From JBCDBY01 sp039182715 (GTDB taxonomy: Bacteria; Planctomycetota; PLA2), in contig JBCDBY010000087.1 of NCBI GenBank assembly GCA_039182715.1, forward strand, positions 1 through 15,151: a stretch of DNA of 15,151 bases. Direction: 5' to 3'. Shown piece by piece: positions 7,169 to 13,481 of this stretch (the first letter of the stretch is position 1; every line of letters starts with the position of its first letter). A model generated the notes under the pieces. The model made no database searches. It was given only the letters and a program-made list of their open reading frames with translations, and was not told where the DNA came from. The translations under genes were made by a program, and so were the position numbers.

Positions 7169-8361
7169 AGCCGGTGGGGGAAGCCGATCAGGCGCCGGGT
7201 CATGACCTGCGTCGCGACGGCCACCAGCAGCGATCGCGCGGCGAGCGTGTACGGCACCGCCAGCAGCCAGTCGCCGGCGAAGAGCGGGAGCGCGACCGCC
7301 AGCAGCGCGACGTTGGCGAGAGACCATCCGAACCGCAGCCGCATGCGGCCGAGCGCGAGCCAGACGACGCCCGGGAGCCCGTTGAGTCCGGCGCAGAACG
7401 CGGCGACGGCGAGCGCGCGCAGCACCGGTACCGCTTCGCGCCAGCGCTCCGGATAGAGCCAGTCCACGAGGGCCGGCGCCGCCACCCAGAGCAGCGTGGC
7501 GAAGGGAAGCGCCGCGAGCGCGAAGAGGCGCGTCACGGTGGCGTAGGCGTCGCGCAGCTCGGCGTCCCGCACGCGGCTCAGCCAGGGGAGCGCCGCCTGC
7601 TCCGCGACCGGGCTGCCGTGCTGAATGACGGCCATCGCCTGCGGGTAGGAGAAGGTGTAGAGACCGAGCGCTCCGGTGCCGTAGCGCACGCCGACGAAGA
7701 ACCGATCGATCTGACCGAACAGCACGTCGGCCAGCCGCGTGCCGACGACGTGTAGGCCGTCCCGCAGCAGCGGTGCGGTGCGACCGGGCTGCGGCCGTCC
7801 CGCGACCAGCGCGAATCCGAGCGCGGTAACCGCGACGCCGACGAGGTCGCCCAGCACGATCGCCCACGCACCGTAGCCCTGCATGGCGAATCCGACGCGC
7901 GCCGCGGCCGCGACCAGCGCCCACTCCATGTCGAGACCCGCCATGCGCTCGAAAGCGAACCGTCGCGAGAGCCGCGCGCGTGCGGCGCCGATGATGCCCG
8001 CGCACGGCAGCGCGCAGGCGGCGGCGCGCAGCAGCGAGGTGAGCGATTCGCCTTCTCCGAAGAGACCGGCGAAGAGCGGAGCGGTCAGGAAGAGCAGCGC
8101 GGCGGTCGCGAGTCCGCCCGCAAGCGCCCAGCGCGCGACGTGACGCTCGTCGGGCTCGTCGCGCTGCACGCCGAGCACGCCCATGCCGAGGTCGGCGCCG
8201 GCCCCGAAGACCGCGGCGACCACGGCTGCCATCCCCGCGAGCCCGAAGGCTGCCTTGTCGAGATAGCGCGCGAGCAGGATGAGGCTGACGAGCTGCGCGC
8301 CCAGCTGCACCGCCCGGGCGGCCGAGAGCCAAACGCTCCCGCGAATCGCGCGCGATCTCAC
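7093..8361 (-). CDS. Wzx-like oligosaccharide flippase (MOP superfamily)
   Basis: A 422-residue polytopic protein with about 12 hydrophobic helices, of the polysaccharide-synthesis flippase type that moves lipid-linked oligosaccharides across the inner membrane. The N-terminus RAIRGSVWLSAARAVQLGAQ followed by ARYLDKAAFGLAGMAA matches the first helix of PST/Wzx-type carriers. DRFFVGVRYGTGALGLYTFS is the characteristic middle segment of these flippases. The GTG start is forced: an in-frame TAG lies three codons upstream and the next in-frame start would remove the first helix. No Shine-Dalgarno sequence precedes it. A TAGACT ending 6 nt before the GTG suggests leaderless transcription. The 3' end overlaps the 3' end of the GT2 gene on the other strand by 76 bp. 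The substrate is unknown. Confidence 0.88.
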   Translation of the reverse strand: MRSRAIRGSVWLSAARAVQLGAQLVSLILLARYLDKAAFGLAGMAAVVAAVFGAGADLGMGVLGVQRDEPDERHVARWALAGGLATAALLFLTAPLFAGLFGEGESLTSLLRAAACALPCAGIIGAARARLSRRFAFERMAGLDMEWALVAAAARVGFAMQGYGAWAIVLGDLVGVAVTALGFALVAGRPQPGRTAPLLRDGLHVVGTRLADVLFGQIDRFFVGVRYGTGALGLYTFSYPQAMAVIQHGSPVAEQAALPWLSRVRDAELRDAYATVTRLFALAALPFATLLWVAAPALVDWLYPERWREAVPVLRALAVAAFCAGLNGLPGVVWLALGRMRLRFGWSLANVALLAVALPLFAGDWLLAVPYTLAARSLLVAVATQVMTRRLIGFPHRLYVFCLVPGLIASLGVATLALLFSR

Positions 8362-8367
8362 GGGGGG

Positions 8368-8373
8368 AGTCTA
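8368..8373 (-). promoter_or_regulatory. Possible -10 element for leaderless flippase transcript
   Basis: Read on the minus strand, TAGACT ends 6 nt before the GTG start codon at 8361, the spacing of TANNNT leaderless promoters. No convincing -35 hexamer is visible 16-18 nt further upstream. It matches the sigma-70 consensus at four of six positions, so this is weak evidence. Confidence 0.28.
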
Positions 8374-8438
8374 GCGGTGGGGGGAGCTGGAGCGCGTACT
8401 TTTGACGGGAGGAAGAGGAGGAGAGAGCGCGCGGAGGG

Positions 8439-8562
8439 TTCGCGCTGAGGGAACTGAGTTCCGCTGAGGTCGCTGAGATCGAACAGGGGGGGAATAGAAC
8501 TTGCGTTGCCCCCCGTGTTTCCCCTCAGCGATCTCAGCGTCCCTCAGCCATCTCAGCGCGAA
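8439..8562. repeat. Long imperfect palindrome of CTGAG/CTCAG units
   Basis: A left arm of about 54 nt (8439-8492) and a right arm of about 54 nt (8509-8562) are imperfect reverse complements around a loop of about 16 nt. The outer ends match perfectly for 11 bp (ttcgcgctgag with ctcagcgcgaa), and the inner ends pair a G run with cccccc. Each arm holds four CTGAG or CTCAG cores roughly 9-10 nt apart, for example ctcagcgatctcagcg at 8524-8539. It lies between two minus-strand genes, after the GT2 stop and before the flippase. No T run follows on either strand, so it is not a textbook intrinsic terminator. A REP-like or dispersed-repeat nature is inferred. Confidence 0.75.
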
Positions 8563-8593
8563 ATCTCCGCGCCCTCAGCTCCCTCCGGCCCCG

Positions 8594-9583
8594 CTACCTC
8601 CACGTCGCGTACCGCATCGCCACCAGGCGCCGGCACGGGCCCGCGAGCAGTTTGCGGACGGGCGCGGGGGTGTAGGACGCGATCAGGAGGCCCCAGCAGA
8701 GCGGGCGCGTCGGCTGGCCGAGCCAGGCGCGACGGAAGTGGCGCCTCGACTCCTCGACGCGGCCGTCGCGGAACTTCCACTCGCCGAACTGGTACTGCAC
8801 GCGCGCATCGGACAAGCGCGGGCTTTCCTTGGCGTCGGAGACGTCGATGGCCGCGACCTCCTCCTCGATGCGCTCCGGTTCGCCCGCCGCCCGTCGCTCC
8901 GCGCAGACTCGTGCGATGCGCCCGTACTCCTGCTGCAGCGCGCTGCGGCCGGTGGAGATGTTTTCCGTGTGGCAGCGATAGCCGCCGAGCACCTCGGGAA
9001 GGATCTCGATGCGACCCTGCTCCGCCAGCCGCAGCATCAGGTCGTAGTCGTGCGAGTAGCGCAGCACTTCGCGATACCCGTCGAGCGCGTGCATCGCGGA
9101 GGCGCGCACGAGGCAGGTCGAGTGCAGGAACGGGTTGTGGAAGGGGAGCACCGATCGGATGCGCTCTTCGCCGACCGCCGTCCGGATCGTCGCGTGTTTT
9201 TCGCCGCGTCCGTCGATCGCGTCGACCCAGCCGGCGACCAGTACGTGGTCGGGATGCTCGTCGAGAAAGGCGACCCCGCGGCCCAGCCGATGGGGCGCCA
9301 TGAGGTCGTCGTCGTCGAGGATCGCGATGAACTCGCCGCGCGCCTCCCGCACCGCCGCGTTCCGGGCGCCCGCCGGACCCCGCGAGGAGTCGAGCCGGAT
9401 GAGCCGGAAACGGGGGTCGTCCATCCGCTCGACGACGGCGGCCGCCTCGCGGCCCGGCGCGCCGTCCTCCACGACCAGGTGCTCGAAATCCTCGAAATCC
9501 TGGGCCTGGACGGATCGCAGGGCCTTTTCGAGCTCGTGCGGCCGGCCGTAGGTGGCGGTGACGATCGTCACGCGGGGGGCCAT
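8594..9583 (-). CDS. Glycosyltransferase family 2
   Basis: A 329-residue soluble GT2 enzyme probably adds a sugar to a lipid-linked glycan. It begins MAPRVTIVTATYGRPHELEK. The domain shows VVEDGAPG (nucleotide binding, about 38-45) and GPAGARNAAV (69-78). The metal-binding run of four Asp is at 90-93 in AILDDDDLMAP. SHDYDLMLRLAE (177-188) stands where the catalytic acidic motif sits, and GGYRCHTENIS lies near 200-210. The C-terminal third is charged and predicted helical, with no membrane helix. The ATG at 9583 is preceded on the minus strand by AGGAAAGG with suitable spacing. The much longer open frame that continues upstream is antisense to the divergent flippase and is rejected. It may be co-transcribed with the flippase downstream, although 232 bp with a large palindrome intervene. 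Confidence 0.89.
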   Translation of the reverse strand: MAPRVTIVTATYGRPHELEKALRSVQAQDFEDFEHLVVEDGAPGREAAAVVERMDDPRFRLIRLDSSRGPAGARNAAVREARGEFIAILDDDDLMAPHRLGRGVAFLDEHPDHVLVAGWVDAIDGRGEKHATIRTAVGEERIRSVLPFHNPFLHSTCLVRASAMHALDGYREVLRYSHDYDLMLRLAEQGRIEILPEVLGGYRCHTENISTGRSALQQEYGRIARVCAERRAAGEPERIEEEVAAIDVSDAKESPRLSDARVQYQFGEWKFRDGRVEESRRHFRRAWLGQPTRPLCWGLLIASYTPAPVRKLLAGPCRRLVAMRYATWR

Positions 9584-9670
9584 GCCTTTCCTATCGGTGA
9601 GGACCCCGAAAAATGTAAGGGCGAATGCACCTCGGGACCCCGGAATGTCCGATAGATCAAGAGGCGCGCC
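9584..9670. promoter_or_regulatory. Divergent intergenic region, likely two promoters
   Basis: These 87 bp separate a minus-strand GT2 from a plus-strand flippase operon and must carry start signals for both. CCGATAG occurs on the minus strand (9597-9591) and on the plus strand (9649-9655), each shortly upstream of one start codon, forming a 7-bp inverted repeat 51 nt apart. GGACCCC is directly repeated at 9601-9607 and 9635-9641, each followed by an A-rich gaaaaatgt or ggaatgt. I see no clear -35/-10 pairs. The symmetrical arrangement suggests a shared operator, by inference only. Confidence 0.4.
9585..9592 (-). promoter_or_regulatory. Ribosome binding site for the minus-strand GT2
   Basis: On the minus strand AGGAAAGG stands directly before the ATG at 9583 (AGGA about 5 nt away). 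This sets the start, although the frame remains open for another 1.6 kb upstream. Confidence 0.68.
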
Positions 9671-11179
9671 ATGTCCGAAAAACGGGGTCAACTCCGCATC
9701 GATCACCTGCACGAGGACCTCGGCGGGCGGTCCGTTCGTGGCGGCGCCGTCGCCCTCTCCGGCCAGGCGCTGCGGTTCCTCTTCCAGTTGGGCGCGACCG
9801 CGGTTCTCGCGCGCGTCCTCCTGCGCGACGATTTCGGCCTCGTCGCCATGGTGACGGCCACGACCGGCATCCTGCTGCTGGTCAAGGACTTCGGCCTCGG
9901 CGACGTCACCGTGCAGCACGAAGAGATCGAGGACGCCGAGGTGACGACGCTCTTCTGGGTCGGCGTGGCGTTCAGCGCGGCCGCCGCCCTGATCGTGCTG
10001 GCGCTCGCGCCGCTGCTCGCCTGGTTCTTCGAGCGGCCGGAGCTCTTCGGGATCACCGCCGGCATGACCGGCGTCTTCTTCGCGAGCGGACTCGGCGTGC
10101 AGCACCGCGCGCTGCTGCAGCGTCAGATGCGGTTCGGCCGCATCGCCGCCATCGAACTCGGCGCGCTCATCGTCGGGCAGGCGAGCGCCGTGGTCGCCGC
10201 GCTGGCCGGCGCGGGCTACTGGGCGCTCGTCCTGATGCCGATCGTCACGGCGCTCGCGCAGACCGTCGGCGCGTGGTGGGCCTGCCCGTGGCGCCCGGGG
10301 AAGGCGGCGCCGCTCAAAAGCGTACGCGGCTACCTCGGCTTCGGCTCCAACCTCACCGGCGCGCAGTTCTTCAACTACATCGCGCGCAATGCGGACGACG
10401 TCATCATCGGCCGGCTGTTCGGGGCCGGCTCCCTGGCGCTCTATTCGAAGGCGTACCAGTTGCTCATGCTGCCGATCCGGCAGGTGAACCAGCCGATCCA
10501 TCCCATCGCGGTGTCGACGCTCGGGCGGCTCACGTCGCAGCCGGACCGCTACCGCGACACCTTTGTGCGCATCGTCGAGAAGACCTGTCTCGTCACCATT
10601 CCCGGGGCGGCGCTCATGATCGTCGCGTCGGACTGGATCATCCTCACCGTGCTGGGACCGCAGTGGTCCGGCGCGGGCGAGCTGCTCGCCATTCTCGGCC
10701 TCGCGGCGCTCGTCCAGCCGCTGGCCAACGCGACCGGCTGGCTCTTCATCACGCAGAAGCGCACGGCGTCGATGCGCCGCTGGAGTCTCGTGGGCGGTTC
10801 GCTCACGATGATCGCCTTCGTGGCCGGCATTCCGTGGGGCGTGCGCGGCATGGCGCTCTCCTACGCGGTCAGCGGCCTGCTGGTGCGGACGCCGATTCTG
10901 TTCTGGTGGGTGGGCCGAGCCGGTCCGGTGCGCGCGGGCGACATCTGGCGCTGCGCGCTGGCGGGCGCGTGTGGCGGCGTCGGCGTGCTCGTCACCGTCG
11001 GGGTGGCGCGGGACGCGCTCGACGCGCTGCCCGCTCCGTTCGCGCTCGCCGCGGCGCTCCCGATTGCCCTCATCGGCGGTCTCGCCGGCGTGGCGGCCAG
11101 CCCCGCCGGGCGCGCGGTCGTCGTGGACAGCCTCCACATGGTGCGGGTCCTGTTCGGCCGGCGCAGGAACCAGAGCTGA
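9671..11179 (+). CDS. WzxC-type polysaccharide flippase (MOP superfamily)
   Basis: A 502-residue inner-membrane protein with about 12-14 hydrophobic helices, of the WzxC type that flips lipid-linked repeat units. After about 20 hydrophilic residues it reads GGAVALSGQALRFLFQLG, then ARVLLRDDFGLVAMV and KDFGLGDVTVQ. TTLFWVGVAF and QHRALLQRQMRFGRI match positions conserved in E. coli WzxC, as does YIARNADDVIIGRLFGAGS in the middle. Its length is close to the roughly 490 residues of WzxC. The ATG at 9671 has AAGAGG 6 nt upstream. The next gene begins one base after its stop and encodes a WcaK-like protein, and a WcaL-like gene follows, supporting an exopolysaccharide role. It differs clearly from the shorter flippase encoded on the other strand. 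Confidence 0.92.
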   Translation: MSEKRGQLRIDHLHEDLGGRSVRGGAVALSGQALRFLFQLGATAVLARVLLRDDFGLVAMVTATTGILLLVKDFGLGDVTVQHEEIEDAEVTTLFWVGVAFSAAAALIVLALAPLLAWFFERPELFGITAGMTGVFFASGLGVQHRALLQRQMRFGRIAAIELGALIVGQASAVVAALAGAGYWALVLMPIVTALAQTVGAWWACPWRPGKAAPLKSVRGYLGFGSNLTGAQFFNYIARNADDVIIGRLFGAGSLALYSKAYQLLMLPIRQVNQPIHPIAVSTLGRLTSQPDRYRDTFVRIVEKTCLVTIPGAALMIVASDWIILTVLGPQWSGAGELLAILGLAALVQPLANATGWLFITQKRTASMRRWSLVGGSLTMIAFVAGIPWGVRGMALSYAVSGLLVRTPILFWWVGRAGPVRAGDIWRCALAGACGGVGVLVTVGVARDALDALPAPFALAAALPIALIGGLAGVAASPAGRAVVVDSLHMVRVLFGRRRNQS

Positions 11180-11180
11180 G

Positions 11181-12368
11181 ATGAAGATCGTCATCACGCA
11201 GACGGTCGCGCTCAATGGGGGCGACGCGGCGATCCTCTTCGGACTGGTGCGCACGCTCCGCGAAGCCTACGGCGACCCCGAGATCACCGTCTACGACGCG
11301 CAGCCCGAGACGGCGTCGCGACTCTATCCCTCGCTCGACTTCCGCACGCCGCTCGCGCACCAGAAGCGCGGACGACTCGGCCGCGCGCGCGTGCTCACCG
11401 CTCTCAGCCTGCTGCGCACCGGAAGCGACACCCTGGCGCGTTTCCTCGTGGGGGAGCGGACCGTGCGCGACCTGGAGCCGTATCGCGACGCCGACCTCTT
11501 CGTCTGGACCGGCGGCACCTACCTGGTCGAGCACTACCCGCTCGCCGATCGTTTCTTCGAGCTCGAACTCCTGCGCGGCACCGACATGCCGCTGGTGCTC
11601 TTTACGCAGTCGGCCGGGCCGTTCACCACGCCGGAGAACCGGCGCGACGTCGAGTACCTCGGCTCGCGCGCCTCGCGCGTGCTGCTGCGCGACGCGCGAT
11701 CGCTCGAACACTTCGCCGACGCGGGCGCGCCTCGCGATCGTCTGCGGGTCGCGGCCGACGGGGCGTTTGCGCTCGACGCGCCCGCGACGGAGCGCGCGCC
11801 GCGCGTCGTCGTGTCGGTGCGCCACTGGCCGATCGGCGACGATGCCGATGCCGTCGCGGAGCGCTACGTGGAGGCGCAGGCGCGCGCCATTCGTCGGCTG
11901 GTCGAAGAGCGCGACACCGACGTCGTGCTGCTGTCGACGTGTCAGGGCGTCCCGGAGTACTGGACCGATGACGCCGCGACGGCGCGCCGCATCGTGGAAC
12001 GGCTGCCCGCCGCGGCGCGCGTGCGCGTCGACGACGGCTTCCACACGCCGGCGCAGTTGATCGCGGAGTTCGGCGCATCGGAACTCGTGCTCGCGACACG
12101 CATGCACGCGGCGATTCTCGCGCTGATGGGCGGCGCGCCGGTGCTGCCGGTGGCGTATGAGTTCAAGACGCGCGAGCTGTTCAAGGGGCTGGGGCACGAA
12201 GCGCTGGTCCAGGACCTCGACGACATCGAGCCCGACGCGTACGCGACGCGCGTGCTCGACGCCTACGACCGTCGCGCCGAGCTGCGTGCCGCGCAGCAGG
12301 AGGGCGTGGCGCGCCTGCGCGCCGATGCGGCGACGCTGCCGAGCCTCTTTCGGGAGGCGACGGCGTGA
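11181..12368 (+). CDS. Polysaccharide pyruvyl transferase family protein (WcaK-like)
   Basis: A 395-residue cytoplasmic protein of the polysaccharide pyruvyl transferase family (PF04230, CsaB/WcaK group), which moves a pyruvate ketal from phosphoenolpyruvate to a sugar of a lipid-linked repeat unit. It begins MKIVITQTVALNGGDAAILF, with the family N-G-G/R-D signature at residues 12-15. WTGGTYL (109-115) and TQSAGPF precede VVVSVRHWP. TRMHA at 306-310 holds the conserved histidine H309, followed by GAPVLPVAYEFKTREL. The frame extends upstream to 10971, but similarity starts exactly at the ATG one base after the flippase stop. A weak AGGAA lies 11 nt upstream. It ends in a GTGA junction. Some members of this family may not be pyruvyl transferases, so the reaction is inferred from family and context. 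Confidence 0.87.
   Translation: MKIVITQTVALNGGDAAILFGLVRTLREAYGDPEITVYDAQPETASRLYPSLDFRTPLAHQKRGRLGRARVLTALSLLRTGSDTLARFLVGERTVRDLEPYRDADLFVWTGGTYLVEHYPLADRFFELELLRGTDMPLVLFTQSAGPFTTPENRRDVEYLGSRASRVLLRDARSLEHFADAGAPRDRLRVAADGAFALDAPATERAPRVVVSVRHWPIGDDADAVAERYVEAQARAIRRLVEERDTDVVLLSTCQGVPEYWTDDAATARRIVERLPAAARVRVDDGFHTPAQLIAEFGASELVLATRMHAAILALMGGAPVLPVAYEFKTRELFKGLGHEALVQDLDDIEPDAYATRVLDAYDRRAELRAAQQEGVARLRADAATLPSLFREATA
12352..12357 (+). promoter_or_regulatory. Ribosome binding site for the GTG at 12365
   Basis: GGGAGG stands 7 nt before a GTG start that overlaps the upstream stop as GTGA. The same spacing is seen at other coupled junctions in the window. Confidence 0.7.
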
Positions 12369-13459
12369 GGATCGCGGTCGCCGTGAACGAGTTTCCCGCG
12401 CTGTCCGAGACCTTCGTGCTCGACCAGATCACCGGGCTGCTCGATCGCGGGCACGACGTGACAGTGCTCGCCGGCCTGCCGCGCGAGGCCGGCCTCGCGC
12501 ACGCCGCCGTGCAGCGCTACGGTCTGCTCGAGCGGACGACCTACGTGCCGTGGCACGCCTCGCTTCCGCGCCGCTGGCTGCCCGGCGGTGTGGCGTCGGC
12601 GCGCCGCTTCGATGCCGTTCTCTGTCACTTCGGGAACGTCGGGCGACGCATGCACCGCCTGCGCGCCGCCGGCTACGTCGAGGGGCCGCTCGCCGTCGTG
12701 TTCCACGGCTTCGACGTCGCCATGCTGCCGCGCGAGCAGGGGCCCGACTACTACGCGCCGCTCTTCCGCGATGCGGAGCTTCTGCTGCCGATCAGCGATG
12801 CGTGGCAGCGCGCGCTCGTCTCCCTCGGCGCGCCCGCGGAGCGGACGCGCGTGCACCACATGGGCGTCGATCTGGAGCGCTTCGCGTTCCGCGCGCGGAC
12901 GCGCGACGCCGACGAGCCGACCCGCCTGCTCATGATTGCGCGCCTGACGGAGAAGAAGGGCGTCGGCGATGCGATCGCCGCCGTCGCGCGCGCGGACGCC
13001 GCGCTCCAGCTCACGATCGTCGGGGACGGGCCGCTGCGTGCGGAACTCGAGGCGCAGGCGGACGAGCGCGTCACCTTTCTGGGCTGGCGCGACTCGGACG
13101 AGGTGGCGCAACAGCTCGCGGAGGCGCACATCCTCGTGCAGCCGAGTGTGACCGCCGCCGACGGCGACCAGGAGGGGATTCCGGTCGGCATCATGGAAGC
13201 GATGGCGTGCGGACTGCCGGTGATCGCGACGCGCCACAGCGGGATTCCGGAGCTGGTCGAGGACGGTGTCAGCGGACGGCTGGTCGCGGAGCGCGACGTC
13301 GATGCACTCGCCGCGGCGATGACCGATCTGGCGCAGGCGCCGGCGTCGTGGGATGCCCTCGGCCGCGCCGGTCGCGCGCGCGTCGACGCCGCGTTCAATG
13401 TCGCGAAGCTGAACGATGAACTCGTCTCGATCCTCGGATCGCTCGCCGATGTCGTATGA
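12365..13459 (+). CDS. Glycosyltransferase family 4, WcaL/AmsK-like
   Basis: A 364-residue GT4 enzyme related to colanic acid WcaL and amylovoran AmsK, predicted to add a sugar to the exopolysaccharide repeat unit in the cytoplasm. The N-terminal stretch FPALSETFVLDQITGLLDRG matches the hallmark of that subfamily (SETFVL-QI). VFHGFDV and HHMGVDLERF lead to the donor domain with MIARLTEKKGV and VGDGPLR. E-x7-E is present in QEGIPVGIMEAMACG (E270 and E278), and HSGIPELVEDGVSG follows. The GTG start has GGGAGG 7 nt upstream and overlaps the preceding stop. Together with the two genes before it, it reproduces the wzxC-wcaK-wcaL order. The sugar transferred here cannot be deduced. Confidence 0.92.
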   Translation: MRIAVAVNEFPALSETFVLDQITGLLDRGHDVTVLAGLPREAGLAHAAVQRYGLLERTTYVPWHASLPRRWLPGGVASARRFDAVLCHFGNVGRRMHRLRAAGYVEGPLAVVFHGFDVAMLPREQGPDYYAPLFRDAELLLPISDAWQRALVSLGAPAERTRVHHMGVDLERFAFRARTRDADEPTRLLMIARLTEKKGVGDAIAAVARADAALQLTIVGDGPLRAELEAQADERVTFLGWRDSDEVAQQLAEAHILVQPSVTAADGDQEGIPVGIMEAMACGLPVIATRHSGIPELVEDGVSGRLVAERDVDALAAAMTDLAQAPASWDALGRAGRARVDAAFNVAKLNDELVSILGSLADVV

Positions 13460-13467
13460 GCCGCGCC

Positions 13468-13473
13468 TACAAT
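13468..13473 (+). promoter_or_regulatory. Possible -10 element before the acyl-CoA dehydrogenase
   Basis: TACAAT matches the sigma-70 -10 consensus at five of six positions and ends 8 nt before the GTG at 13482. A transcript from here would begin almost at the start codon, so it would be leaderless or nearly so. No good -35 is visible. AGGGA at 13474-13478 could alternatively be a close ribosome binding site (3 nt spacing) on a longer transcript. Confidence 0.42.
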
Positions 13474-13481
13474 AGGGACGC

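Noticed and set aside
6077..8332. 751-codon minus-strand open frame overlapping the flippase and GT2
   Set aside because: It shares the strand of the flippase but is in another frame. The product is Arg/Ala-rich without helices, while the 7093-8361 frame gives a clean polytopic flippase.
8407..8427. 21-nt purine-only run upstream of the minus-strand flippase
   Set aside because: It could form unusual DNA structure, but short purine runs are common and nothing else supports a function.
8439..8562. Palindrome as an intrinsic terminator
   Set aside because: No T-rich tract follows either arm on either strand, so it is listed as a repeat.
9584..11254. Upstream extension of the minus-strand GT2 frame
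   Set aside because: It is antisense to the WzxC-type flippase, and a good ribosome site and the family N-terminus fix the start at 9583.
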